A stretch of DNA of 64,000 nt from Ascaphus truei (GCA_036426205.1 CM071573.1:68556371-68620370); one strand, 5' to 3'. Shown: positions 15,734-27,030, counted from the stretch's first letter. The notes: generated by a model not told the origin, from the letters alone. A program made the numbers and translations.

Positions 15734-15864
15734 GGGGGTAATTCTATATACACCAAATGGGCCATACTGGCTGTTTGTAGGAGAACTTTCCCATAGACCT
15801 CAATAGGGATTTCAGTCCAAAATAGGCCTGAACTGCCATTTTTGGAGTATGTAGAATTTACCCC
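15734..15864. mobile_element. 131-bp MITE with GGGGGTAATTCTA termini
   Basis: The left end GGGGGTAATTCTATATAC and the right end GTATGTAGAATTTACCCC are imperfect inverted repeats. Both sides are bordered by TAA, which fits the 3-bp TWA target duplication of PIF/Harbinger elements. No coding capacity. Confidence 0.6.
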
Positions 15865-16225
15865 TAAATTGTCTAAGACTGCAGAATTTTAATTCTATTG
15901 GTTGAAATGAAGGAGGAGATATAGGGGATGGGTGACCATCTATGTTCATATTACTAGGAGGAGTGAGACTCAGCTAGTCATGGATATATTTTCCCCAATG
16001 TTAAAAATATGCTACAAGTATGTCAGGTGCTGTTATTGTTTGGGGGACACAGTGAAGTTTCTGACACCCCTATAAGAAAACGAATTATTCAGCTTCAGAA
16101 GTCGTTTTCCATGGCAAACACCTCGTGATAAATGTATAGTGGGGCCATTCTGGGGCAAAAAGTTCTGCACCATATGTCAAAGAAATACAAACATTTTTAA
16201 ATCCATAGGATTTTCTTTGATTCAT

Positions 16226-16375
16226 CTGGGGCAATGGTAATCAACCCCAGTCCTGAAGGGCAACCAACAGGTCAAGCTTTCAGGATACACTGATTGAGCC
16301 ACCTGTGCTGAAGCAGGGATATCCCGAAAACCTGTCCTGTTGGTAGCCCTTGAGGACTGGAGTTGGTCACCCCTG
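16226..16375. mobile_element. palindromic hAT-type MITE (family member)
   Basis: It has the family arms CCAACAGGTCAAGCTTTCAG on the left and CTGTTGGTAGCCCTTGAGGA on the right, ending GGTCACCCCTG. The left terminus is degraded. Confidence 0.8.
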
Positions 16376-16607
16376 ATGTGGTGTATCTAATTTGCCCCAA
16401 AATTGCACAACTTTTCCCTCGATACAATGGGAAAGATGTAAAGAAAGTGCCGTTAGAAGTTTGTTTTGACGCACTGCCCCATTTTCTGTTTGTCAAATGC
16501 AGTAAATGTGGCGCAAATGGTGAGCAAGAAATGTTTACGCCCCCTATTCCTGGACACGATTATGAGAAACAAGAGTGACCCACGAAGACTAAGCGCTTGA
16601 TACATCT

Positions 16608-17012
16608 ATTGGCGGATTTCCCATTAGGCCCGGGCCTAGGTCAGCAAAATTTGTGGGTGGCACATTTCCGTCCCCCACCCCTCCCCCGTATATAGAGGCC
16701 CCTCTATCTCTTCCCCACTGACTGCTGGGGGAGAGCATGGAGCCGCTGTATAGATTTCTTACCTTCTCCTTCATGCTGCTCTCCTCCTTCAGCTTCAAAT
16801 TACATTGCAACATCACACAGCATTGTATTGCCGCGGCAACGTGATGTCACATTACCATGACAACGCAACACCATGTTATGTCATGTTGCCGTGGCAAACA
16901 TGGCACCCGGTGATGTCGCAGCATCATTTGACGCTGAAGCAGGAAGCGCAGCCTGAAGGAGGAGCGCGGCGCCAGGTAAGTACGTAAGGGCGGCAGCTTT
17001 GTAAATCCACCA
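16608..17012. mobile_element. 405-bp insertion flanked by a 12-bp repeat
   Basis: The segment starts ATTGGCGGATTTCCC and ends GTAAATCCACCA, so short inverted ends GGCGGATTT/AAATCCACC are visible. Both sides carry CTTGATACATCT (16596-16607 and 17013-17024), which reads as a target duplication of unusual length. The interior is GC-richer than the flanks. The superfamily is unknown. The alternative is insertion inside a pre-existing repeat that already contained this motif. Confidence 0.55.
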
Positions 17013-17024
17013 CTTGATACATCT

Positions 17025-17780
17025 TATTATAATCTGTGCATCATAAAACGCCTCCCTAACTCCTCCCACTCCCCAAATCACAGGCAGCACTCAGCGCAAA
17101 ACTTGGAGCAAAGACCGTGATACATTGTGGGGGATTTACCAATGTCTCCCAGCTGCAAAACGGGGGCAAAACCAACAGAGAAGCGCACCTGGTTTATGAA
17201 AGAACAAACTCCCAGTGCTGTCCTGTTCCCTAAAAACTCTGGTGCTGTTTTTTGCGCTGCTTTTGCCTTCATTGTGTTGCTACGGAGAATTTACTAAGCA
17301 GACCCCGTTGACACAAAGAGACGCGAAATTAAAAGGTCGCAATCTGCGTCAATCATGCTCCACATTTACCTTGATACATCACCCCCCATTGACCCCTTAG
17401 TATTAGCATATCCATCGTAAATTAACCCCCTCGCTGCCAGGTGGACCTGAAGGGCCTTGCTCTGCAACGTGATGCAGACCCCCATGGCAGTGAATGGGTT
17501 AGTAGTACAACTGGAGAATTAGTTCACTGTTTTCATGTAATATTGTCGCCCCAAATAGAAAGACGAACGTCATCGGATACCAAGAGTAAAGGCCTATTCC
17601 TTAACCCTTGGAGCGCTCAAACACATTGCAATTCATTGCAGGCCCATCATTCTCTTAAGCTGTTAAAAAAACCCATTATACTTCTGACTACAATACAGGT
17701 CATTACTTTCAGAATGTTACTGAGCATGCATTTGTTCTGTATACCCTATATTCTCCATGAAATCTATAATAGTGACAATG
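17025..17780. other. repeat mosaic, no gene
   Basis: The segment near 17100-17200 (CCCAGCTGCAAAAC, TTTATGAAAG) resembles 62400-62470, so it belongs to an interspersed repeat. Open frames here show no recognisable domain. Confidence 0.4.
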
Positions 17781-17861
17781 TTTAGGATATATATATATAT
17801 ATATATATAGACAAAACATTGTAAAAAAAGAAATGAGTATATATATATATATACACACACA
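17781..17861. repeat. (AT)n microsatellites
   Basis: Two short TA runs (about 17787-17808 and 17837-17852) followed by CACACACA. Confidence 0.85.
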
Positions 17862-17864
17862 CTC

Positions 17865-18028
17865 CTATCCTCTTTCCATTTGTTGTATTATTTCCTGACT
17901 TTATATTCCCCCCTATTAATATATGACCTATCCTATAAAGGTATATGATATACCTATCCTCTTTCTATTTTTTTGTATTATTTCATGACTTTATACCCCC
18001 CCTCCACCCCCCCTTAATATATGACCTC
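17865..18028. repeat. local tandem duplication of about 85 bp
   Basis: CTATCCTCTTTCCATTTGTT...TTAATATATGACCT at 17865-17930 recurs as CTATCCTCTTTCTATTTTTT...TTAATATATGACCT at 17953-18028. The second copy carries a longer C-rich run. Confidence 0.8.
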
Positions 18029-18496
18029 CTGCTCCAATTGCAGATTCAGCTTTAAACAGCATGCATAGGATTTGCAGTTTAAATACCTTGGCTTGTCCTA
18101 CATGATGCTAGGTTATTGCTAAAGGATTTGCAGTGACACCAGACTGGATGGAAGATGTCACTAACTGCATATCTCCCTCCTTAGCCCCCCCTTGTCTCTC
18201 TGAATATTAATGTCTCCTGGCAGATTGGATAATTATGTGACTGGGAATTGAATGAAGCTGGTTATTAGCTGCTGGACTCCTCAGCACTTTTAAGGATGTT
18301 CTGAAGTGGATGGGATTTTACTGAGCAGTTGAACAGACTTTTATTTAAATGCACATACACATCTACAGTGAACATACACTAAGAAACCAGCAAAACTACT
18401 GTATCACACTCTATGAATACAGAAACAAATACTGTACAATTTGATATGCATTAAAATGGTCAAAGAGTATATTCTATTATAATAAGCTTTGTGTTA
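18029..18496. other. intron, no recognised feature
   Basis: Unique sequence between the local duplication and the hAT insertion; nothing recognisable. Confidence 0.4.
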
Positions 18497-18504
18497 CAAT
18501 AGAC

Positions 18505-19041
18505 ATGGGGTGCACAAACTGGGGGGGCACAAGATTTTTTTGGGGGGGAGCGGCGGTTACAGATTCCCCCCTCTGTAACTCTTCACTTACATTGTTCAGC
18601 CGGCTTCGGGTGACACGTCGCCATGGCGTCACATGACCCTGCGGCGGCGGCGGCATTTGATGCCGGCTCAAAGGTAAGGCTGCGGTCCCAGTCACTGCCA
18701 CAGCGCACTCGGCCCAGTACGCACCTTCACGCTGAAGGTGCAGCCGCGCCGTACTGCAAGAAATTGAGTTTAAACCTTGCGACGGGCGGTTCACCCAATG
18801 AGGGCGAACCTGATGCGTGACGTGATGGCCACGCCCCCGCAAATCCCCGACCACGCCCCCTCCCGTCGCAAGCTCCCTCTTCTCCTGGAGACCGCAGATC
18901 GCGGTTAGCGCTGTGCACGCGCCGCCCCCCCCGCCGGGCGCGCATGTCACAGTCATGACTGGGACCGCAGGCTAAGGGGGGGCGTGAGCACTGGGGGAGA
19001 GCAGACAGGGGGGCGCAGCACCAAACGTTTGCGCACCCCTG
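18505..19041. mobile_element. CpG-rich hAT-type MITE, 8-bp target duplication CAATAGAC
   Basis: Perfect 8-bp duplications CAATAGAC lie at 18497-18504 and 19042-19049. The ends GGGGTGCACAAACTGG and CAAACGTTTGCGCACCCCTG are the hAT (Charlie-like) terminal repeats CAGGGGTGCGCAAACT, with the left outermost bases mutated. The interior is GC/CpG-rich and gives several long open frames on both strands (for example 18477-18956 reverse) that I treat as composition artefacts. No transposase. Confidence 0.88.
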
Positions 19042-19217
19042 CAATAGACCCTTCACTGCATTTAATATTATCAGCTCACATCCTGCTCATTTTCATACCT
19101 CAGTTTGCAAGTTTGCGGTTGGAACATGTTCTTGATATTTTTAAATTCCAAAACTTAGTGATGTTCGATAAACTGTAAAAAGCAGAAAATGCAGATTCAA
19201 TGGGAAATATCAATATA

Positions 19218-19516
19218 CAGCAGGGCCGTTTCAGGGGCCCGCCGTAAAGTGAAAATCACCGGAAAGCGGATTCGGCGATTTTCAGTTCTGTGCATGCACA
19301 GAACGGCGTGTTCGCCATTCTGCGCATGCGCGGCCTATGGTCTGCGCACGCAAACTACGGTATGCGCGCGCAGACACCGGTCTGCACATGCGCGCCGGGT
19401 GCAACCGCCCGTTCTGTGCATGCGCGACTGGGAATCAAAGATGGCGGCCCCCTTCTCGGTGCCGCCGTATCGGTGGATCGCCGAAAAGCGAAGCGCCAAG
19501 AAGCGGGGCCCTGCTG
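19218..19516. mobile_element. 299-bp CpG-rich MITE carrying NRF-1-like sites
   Basis: Terminal inverted repeats CAGCAGGGCC / GGCCCTGCTG are flanked by TA on both sides, which fits a Tc1/mariner-type TA duplication. The interior contains TGCGCATGCGCGG at about 19321 and four related GCATGCGC/GCACATGCGC motifs, close to the NRF-1 consensus GCGCATGCGC. Open frames in all forward frames reflect the lack of stops in GC-rich DNA. Confidence 0.7.
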
Positions 19517-20865
19517 TACTACTAGACATTAATGCTAACATTATGATACATTGTAATTTTACATAGAGATACATTTATAATGTATTCATTGTAACACTTA
19601 ACGTACAAAAGGTAATAAAGTGAAAACATGTTTTAGACAGAAAACTACATTCATAAGCCAAACAGTAAGAATTTTAAGGATATTAAATAATATTACTACT
19701 GTTGTTTCTATTCCTGTTAGAAACATGTTGTATATTCCTTATGGATATCAAGTTTATATAAATGAAACTTGAACCTTTTAATTTGAATAAATTTACTCTT
19801 CATAATGTAAAAAATTATATTCTTGTATCTCACCCACTCAAATTACTTGCAAATTGTATTCATAGCTTACTGTTTTTTTTTTCTTTTAAAGTGTCATTTT
19901 TGCACTGATTATTTGCAAACCAGAAGATGTTGGCACTAAGAATTGAATTAACCCCCTTTTGCTGCCAAAAGGCGACAGAAGCAGAATATATGTAATACAC
20001 GTTCATACAGATATGGTGCATGTAGTTAAAGGTAAAATATAGAACATGTTTCCAATATAATTAAATGGTAATGCTAACTAACACAGTATATCCATATAAG
20101 TCACAACATATAACATACATGTAATAGCCAGTAGTGTGGGTCATGTATGTACAATGATAGCATGAACTACAGACATAATTACTTTCTAATTTATTTTGTG
20201 CTAGGCATGACCCAATGTGACTTACACATGGTTTTGCAATAAGAACACCAATTCTGATAATAATTTGCATTCATACGGCACTTTTCCTCCACACTGGATC
20301 TCTGATTACATTTCACAGACATGTATACACCAAGCCTTCCACCTTTTTATTTCACAAATGACTGGGGGAGCATTTAGTGGGAAATAAACAAGTTTAAGAA
20401 CATTTATACACTATAACAACCATATATTTCAAAAAGATTTCTATTTTATCTGATGGGTTGCCTTTTTATTTTCTCTTATTTTTGCTTCCCCTGTTTTGTT
20501 CTAGAAATAAATATTGTTGTATATTGTTCCTCTGTGTACAGTACAGAACACACCAAGTGCAATGTTTCTCAGTTGAATATTTACTTTTTTGTGCTGATCC
20601 TCTGCTGGCCGACGTATGCAAAAATCGCCAGAATCCGCCATTATCCTGTACTGTACTCCGTGTTACGTTCTTTGTTCCCGTGATGTATCTTTTTGAAACA
20701 CCTAATACAAATATTTAATTAAAAAAAGCTCACATTGTGGAATATGCATCAAGTTCCCAAAAGTGAATATTTGGCGTTAATTTAACTTTGAGAGATGTTT
20801 CGAACATTAATCTGTAGCGTCCGTGTATTCAGATATTTCCCATTTATTGTGCGCCATTTGTGTCA
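19517..20865. other. AT-rich intron, no recognised feature
   Basis: No repeat family or coding exon recognised. Short reverse and forward frames (20061-20270, 20453-20718) are unremarkable. Confidence 0.4.
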
Positions 20866-22738
20866 ACGAGCAGAGAGTTACGTGGCGGTGAGTGACGTGG
20901 AGCAGAGAGTTACGTGGCAGTGAGTGACGTGGAGCAGTGAGTTACGTAGCAGTGAGTGACGTGGAGCAGTGAGTTACGTGGGAGCAGAGCAGTGAGTATA
21001 CGTGGAGCAGGGAGTACGTGCAGTGAGGACGTGGAGCAGTGACGGGAGCAAGTGAGTGACGTGGCAGGAGTGAGAGGAGAAGTGAAGTGACGAGGAGGAG
21101 CAGTGAGTGACGTTGGAGCAGGGGAGTAGAAGTGACGTGGCGGAGCAGTGAGGTTACGTGGAGAGGTGAGTGACGTGGAGCAGTGAGTGACGTGGAGCAG
21201 TGAGTGTACGTGGAAGCAGTGGTTGACGTGGAGCAGGAGGTTACGTGGAGCAGTGAGTTACGGGAGCAGTGAATGGAGCAGTGAGTACGTGGAGCAGAGA
21301 GTTACGTGGAGCAGTGAGTGACGTGGAGCAGTGAGTGACGTGGAGCAGTGAGTGACCGATGGAGCAGTGAGTGACGTGGAGCAGTGAGTGACGTGGAGCA
21401 GTGAGTTACGTGGAGCAGTGAGTGACGTGGAGCAGTGAGTTACGTGGAAGCAGTGAGTTACGTGGAGCAGTGAGTGACGTGGAGCAGTGGTTAGTGGAGC
21501 AGTGAGTACGTGGAGAGTGAGTGACGTGAAGCAGAGGAGTTACGTGGAGCAGTGAGTTACGTGCAGCAGTGAGTGAGCAGTGGAAGAGTGAGTGGACGGG
21601 GAGCATGAGTGACGTGGAGCAGAGAGTTACGTGGAGCAGAGAGTGACGGTGGAGGCAGTGAGTGACGTGAGAGCGAGAGTGACGTGGAGCAGGAGTGAGC
21701 TTGGAGCAGTGAGTGACGTGGAGCAGTGAGTGACGTGGAGCAGTGAGTTACGTGGAGCAGTGAGTTACGTGGAGCAGTGAGTTACGTGGAGCAGTGAGTG
21801 ACGTGGAGCAGTGTAGTGCGAGGAGCAGTGAGGAGTAGAAGTGCGTGCGGAGCAGTGAGGTGGACGTGGAGCAGGGAGGTACGTGGAGTAGGATGACGTG
21901 GAGCAGGAGTGACGTGGAGGGAGCAGTGAGTTAGAGTGGAGCAGTGAGTACGTGGAGCAGAGAGTTACGTGGAGCAGTGAGTTTACGTGGAGCAGTGAGT
22001 GGAGCAGTGAGTTACTGTGAGCAGAGAGTTCGTGGAGCAGTGAGTGACGTGGAGCAGTGAGTGACGTGGAGAGTGAGTGAGTGGAGCAGTGAGTGACGTG
22101 GAGCAGTGGTTCGTGGAGCAGTGTAGCAGTGAGTTACGTGGAGCAGTGAGTGACGTGGAGCAGTGGAGTTACGTAGAGTGAGTTACGTGGAGCAGTGAGT
22201 GACGTGGAGCAGTGAGTTACGTGGAGCAGTGAGGTACGTTGGAGCAGTGAGTGACGGTGAAGCAGAGCAGGTACGTGGAGCAGTGAGTACGTGCAGCAGT
22301 GAGAGGAGTGGAGCAGTGAGAGCATAGTGACGTGGAGCAGTGAGTGACGTGGAGCAGAGAGTGACGTGGGCAGAGAGTGTCGTGGAGCAGTGAGTGAGTG
22401 AGCAAGGAGAGTGACGTGGAGCAGTGAGTGCGTGGATGGAGCAGTGAGTGACGTGGAGCTAGTGAGTAGTTAGTGGAGCAGTGAGTGACGGGAGCAGTGA
22501 GTGACGTGTGAGAGACGTAGAGTTACAGTGAGAACGTGAGCAGTGAGTGAGGAGCAGTGAGTTACGTGGAGCAGTGATTACGTGGAGCAGTGATGAGTGC
22601 GTGTGAGCAGTGAGTGACGTGGAGCAGTGATGTAAGTAGCGTGAGTGCGTGGAGCAGTGAGTTACGTGGAGCAGTGAGTTACGTGGAGCAGTGAGTTACG
22701 TTACGTGGAGTGAGTGGTTATGTGGAGCAATGAGTTAC
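20866..22738. repeat. 17-bp minisatellite array, about 110 units
   Basis: The unit is GTGACGTGGAGCAGTGA, with a frequent variant GTTACGTGGAGCAGTGA. Many units have single-base gains or losses. Every intact unit contains ACGTGG, and the G-variant contains TGACGTGG. On the reverse strand the array gives Ser/Leu/His-rich frames that are not genes. A few decayed units reappear at 23735-23793 beyond an inserted block. Confidence 0.97.
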
Positions 22739-22882
22739 ATTGTATGTCTTTATTTATATAGCGCCAAAAGTGTACTCAGCGCTTCACAAAGAATACAGTA
22801 AGGGGAATTATAATAATACAATAAGCGCAGCAAAATCAGACAATAGGAAAGGAAATCCCTGCCCTGAAGAGCTTACAATCTA
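22739..22882 (+). repeat. SINE-like repeat, good copy
   Basis: Runs from TGTATGTCTTTATTTATATAGCGCC to GAAGAGCTTACAATCTAAG in 144 bp, with GTGTACTCAGCGCTTCACAA inside. It abuts the last minisatellite unit directly. Confidence 0.8.
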
Positions 22883-23734
22883 AGTGGTATGATGGGAGAC
22901 TTACAGCAGGTGAGGGAATGAGTGCTGTAGATGGCAGTGCTTGGCCACAATGGGAGGTAGGAGTTACTGTGGGTGTTAGCCATGAGTGCAGGCTATTGGG
23001 ATGCTTGATTTGTAGGACAAGTTTTAAGGGTAGACAGTATTAAATCAGAAGTTTTACACCATTTACAGGGGAAGAGATGGCAGGGAGGCGTGGGTGAGAT
23101 CAAGTGTGTATGTCTTGGTACAGGCTTAGGGGAGATCCCCAGCAGCAGGAAGTAGTAGATAGAGGGTGTGAATAGAGGATTTGTGTGGGTGTTTTTTTTT
23201 ATTGAGGGGTGAAGAAGTTGTTGGGAGAGAGGTGTATAAATAATGGTGCAGTGGGGTTGTGTGGAAGTTGGAGAGAACAGAGATGTTCACAAAGGAGTGA
23301 GGAAACAGTAAACATAAAAAGCAATAGGGAGGGCACAGTGAGATGCAGGAGGAGAGACTTCCCAGTTATTGAAGGATAGGAAAAGTGTAAATAATCACAG
23401 CATTTAGCAAGTCAAATTCTCACAGTTGCAAAGTTGTTGTTGTTGTGCAGAGTCCAGATCTTCCTCTAATCTTCACCTCCAATTTCAGCTCCAAAATTAA
23501 CTCTACAGACACTTTAAATATGACACTGAAGATGTTACGCTGCCAAGATAGACTGTCTTAAATACTTTGATCACATGCATTTGACTAACAATTAAGGGAG
23601 GGGTTTGCCTAATCAGCTCACAGAAACATACCAAATAGTTGTAAATTAGATTTTAAGTTCTCTTTCAATTGATAGAAGAAATCGGTGCACAGAAAAGTAC
23701 TTTAAATGTGAAACTTAAGATGTTACACAGCCAT
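22883..23734. other. sequence interrupting the minisatellite
   Basis: About 0.85 kb of ordinary sequence. A 40-bp motif with ACTTTAAAT, then AAGATGTTAC and GCCA, occurs twice in diverged form (about 23512 and 23698). No coding exon recognised. Confidence 0.4.
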
Positions 23735-23793
23735 GGAGTTACATGGAGCAATGAGTTACACTGAGAAATGAGTTACATGGAGCAATGAGTTAG
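23735..23793. repeat. remnant minisatellite units
   Basis: Two to three units reading GTTACATGGAGCAATGA, the array unit with CG changed to CA. They mark the far edge of the array and suggest the block from 22739 was inserted into it. Confidence 0.8.
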
Positions 23794-24675
23794 TGCGAGG
23801 GAATATGGAAGATTAAATTTAAAGTCTGAGAAAGCGTAATGTTAACAGATTGGCGTTGCACGTGAGAACATTTCTTGTGCAGACACAAACTGAAAATAAT
23901 AATACAAAATTTGAAGGGTGTTTTAAGTTCACTTTTGAGAGCTTGATACATAAGCCCTGATGCAGAATGTAAACCCAAATATTGTGTATCAGAACAAACA
24001 CATACTGTACAAGGCACTTAAGACTTTTCGCTACCATTAAAGGCCTTCAGTACATTTAAGAGTGTAAATATAAAATATTCTTAGATATTAATACTTTGAT
24101 GTTATTTTTTTATTTGAAGTCCATGGAACAGCATCCCAACATTCAACAGAAACAGATAACAAGCCTTATTGTCCCCTATGCCACGGCCAAAAGAGCAAAC
24201 AGCCACGATGCTGGGGATAATGGTTGCCGCGATCACGCTGTGGGGGTGCAGGCTCCTGGATTGAGCCCCTGCAGGGTTAATCTTTCCGGGCAACACAAAC
24301 AGTATCCCTGGCTACATCTGTACACTAGGAATTAGGTGGAGTTATTGAAAAGTACATTCAGATGCACAGCACCATTATTTGTTTTTACCAGGGTTTGCAC
24401 CAAGTGTAATACAGGGCCCTCCATCTAACGCGGATCAGTTAGAGGAGTTTTTGGGAAGTCCGACTTGGTAACGAATTATGCCAGATAAAAAATGGAAAAA
24501 TAAAATGATGTAAATTAACACAGAAATGTATCTATCTCATTACTCAAACTGACATACATGTGGGCTGAAACATCCACGTAATATAGCACAACTTTTATCC
24601 ATACATAAGTAACCTATGAGCATCCATATCCTGTGTGTGTGTGTGTATGTGTGTGTGTGTGTGTGTATGTGTGTG
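23794..24675. other. intron with a (GT)n run, no gene
   Basis: Contains an interrupted GT microsatellite at about 24631-24678. Other sequence is unremarkable. Confidence 0.4.
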
Positions 24676-25015
24676 TCAAAATGGATTTGAAGCAAAAGGT
24701 GGCAGTGTGTTCTCATTTGCATGTCATTTCCCAGAATCCCTTGCTGCAGTGGAAGCGCTGTATGCTGGGCGATAATGGTGAAAGGCGGGGTTGCAGACCT
24801 GTCTAAGACATGCAAAGGAGCACACAGTAATATTTCCATTTGCTATAGTAAATGGAAATATTACTGTCTGCTCATTTGCATGTCTTAGACAGGTCTGCAA
24901 CCCCGCCTTTCACCATTATCACCCAGCATACAGTGCTTCCACTGCAGCAAGAGTTTCTGGGAAATGACATGCAAATGAGCACACACTGCCACCTTTTGCT
25001 TCAAATCCATTTTGA
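24676..25015. mobile_element. long palindrome with 166-bp arms (foldback MITE)
   Basis: Left arm 24676-24841 begins TCAAAATGGATTTGAAGC. Right arm 24850-25015 ends GCTTCAAATCCATTTTGA. The loop is eight bases. The arms match closely, with scattered single-base differences. Partial relatives (GCATACAGTGCTTCCACTGC) occur near 30853, 39105 and 45590. No coding capacity. Confidence 0.9.
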
Positions 25016-25256
25016 TATGGACCCCTATAAGCTTATGCTTGCTGCATTGCACAGCTTTTCAGCACAGCCTGGGTTAAGATGCATAGCCAGTAAACCTACC
25101 CCCAGCCAGCTGTTTCGACCTTTTGGGTCTCATCAGTGTGGGGCTGGTTATACTGACAAAAAAAACTACATATATATAGCTCTAAAAAAGCAAGCATACA
25201 AAACTCCTACATAGTACAGTTTAGTACGTTAGCAGAAGCACCCGCCCGTTATTCTG

Positions 25257-25532
25257 TCTCTCTGTGTGTGTCTCTCTCTCTCTCGCTCTGTGTGTGTGTG
25301 TGTCTCTCTCTCTCTCTCTCTCTGTGTGTCTCTGTCTCTCTGTGTTTCTCTCTCTCTCTCTGTGTGTGTTTCTCTCTCTCTCTCTGTGTTTCTCTCTCTC
25401 TCTTTGTGTTTCTCTCTCTCTGTGTGTTTCTCTCTCTCTCTGTGTGTTTCTCTCTTTCTCTCTCTCTCTCTGTGTTTCTCTCTCTCTGTTTCTCTCTCTC
25501 TCTCTCTCTGTGTTTCTCTCTCCCTCTGTGTG

Positions 25533-25603
<71 letters not shown>

Positions 25604-25622
25604 TTCTTTCTCTCTCTCTCTG

Positions 25623-25664
<42 letters not shown>
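25257..25664. repeat. (TC)n/(TG)n microsatellite, 0.4 kb
   Basis: TCTC runs interspersed with TGTGT. It translates into Ser/Leu/Cys/Val frames of 133-173 codons in all three forward frames, none of them genes. It lies immediately left of the first 8.2 kb duplicate. Confidence 0.97.
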
Positions 25665-25666
<2 letters not shown>

Positions 25667-25900
25667 GTTACTGCAGGGTTGTAGTAATTAGTGAGGTGAT
25701 TGGTAGGTTACGGAGGGCGGCCCTGTGTCTAGGTAAGGGGGTGTTTGAAGTCAGTCAGGCGGTGGCTAGTAGTGAGGGTGTGTGAAGTTATTGGGGGTTG
25801 TGTGTGCGTGCCGAGGCTATGTATGGTTATCGAGGGGTTGTGTAGCTGTTGAGGGGTGGTTGTAGTTATTGAGGGGGTTGTTTAGTTAGTTGATTGGCTG
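25665..25900. repeat. 19-bp minisatellite (GTTGTGTAGTTAGTGAGGG), left block
   Basis: Degenerate units of about 18-19 bp, for example GTGTAGCTGTTGAGGGG. The corresponding block of copy 2 is 33986-34255. Confidence 0.8.
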
Positions 25901-26084
25901 TAAAAAACAACAAGCAGTAGGTAGCGCTAACTAGACTGTTGATGGACAAATATGGTGACTAATCAAACAAAATATAAATATATAACAATATGTGACTAAC
26001 AAAACCAGAGCTATATAAATGGTTAGAAAATACTAGTAAGTGGCTGTCCGTGATACAAGTCTCGAACCCATGGTCAGATAGTAT

Positions 26085-26500
26085 GACTAGATGGAACGGA
26101 AATATGTATCGAAGGCGCCTAACATACACATTCAATGTAAAAAAGGATATAAACAGCCGAGCTTGTAGAGGTGCAGATCTCAAGGTGTCTCCAAGTGAGG
26201 TGTAGGTGCTTAAAAAGAAGAAAAAAAAGTGCCATACGCAATACTGAATAATACAATGACACACAAAACTACCAAAACATATAACAATGCTTTTATATGT
26301 TTTACCTGTCTTTGTGTGTCATGTGGTATTATTCAGTATTAGCCTTATGCTATGAACTTTTTTATTTCCTTTAAGCACATACTACCTCATGGAGCACCAT
26401 TGAGATTGCCCTTACCAGTCTCCGCGCTGTTTAATCCTTGTTTTAAATATAACGATTGTTATGTTGCCGCCCCCCTCTTAGTAACATATTCGTTCCCAAT
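26085..26500. mobile_element. foldback element with about 190-bp arms (copy 1)
   Basis: The left arm (GGAACGGAAATATGTATC, AGGCGCCTAACATAC, GATATAAACAGCC, ACACACAAAAC) is inverted on the right (TTTGTGTGTCAT, GCTGTTTAATCC, ACATATTCGTTCC), around a centre near 26270-26295. The equivalent element in copy 2 is 34440-34850. Confidence 0.8.
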
Positions 26501-26519
26501 TAGTGATGGATTGCGTATG

Positions 26520-27030
26520 TAATTACGTGAGGACGTGTGCAGTTAGTGAGAGGGTGTAGTTTAGGGTTGTGTAGTAGTGCGGGGTTGTTGGTAGTAGTTA
26601 GTGCTGAGGGGTTGTGTAGTTCGTGAGGGTTGTGTAGTAGTGCAGGGTTGTGTAGTTAGTGAGGGGTGTGTAGTTAGTATGGCGGGTAGGTGAGTTAGTA
26701 AAGGGTTGGTAGTTAGTGAGGGTTGTGTAATTAGTGAGGGGTGTGTCGTTAGTGACGGGTTTGGGTCGTTGTGAGGGGTTGGTAGTTAGTGAGGGGGTTT
26801 GTGTAATTGTGAGGGGTTGTGTAGTTAGTGAGCGGTGGGTCTAGTTAGGATGGGGTTGTGTAGAGTTAGGAAGGGTTTGTAGTTAGTTCGGGGGTTGTGT
26901 AGTTAGGGGGGGCTGTGTAGTAGTGAGGGGTGTGTAGTGTGAGGGTTTGTGTAGTTAGTATGGGGTTGTTAGTAGTGAAGGGTTGTGTAGTTAGTGCGGG
27001 GGGTTGGGTATTAGTGAGGGTTGTGTGGCT
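26520..27030. repeat. 19-bp minisatellite, main block of copy 1
   Basis: About 25 noisy units of GTTGTGTAGTTAGTGAGGG, ending 48 bp before the exon 2 acceptor AG. Equivalent to 34855-35370 in copy 2. Confidence 0.9.

Noticed and set aside
18477..19056. Long open frames on both strands (up to 159 codons)
   Set aside because: They lie within a GC-rich hAT MITE with target duplication CAATAGAC and show no transposase motif.
19189..19574. Overlapping open frames in several registers (up to 125 codons)
   Set aside because: They coincide with the CpG-rich MITE 19218-19516; stops are rare there because of composition.
25264..25785. Ser/Leu/Cys-rich frames up to 173 codons in all three forward frames
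   Set aside because: Direct translation of TC/TG microsatellite.
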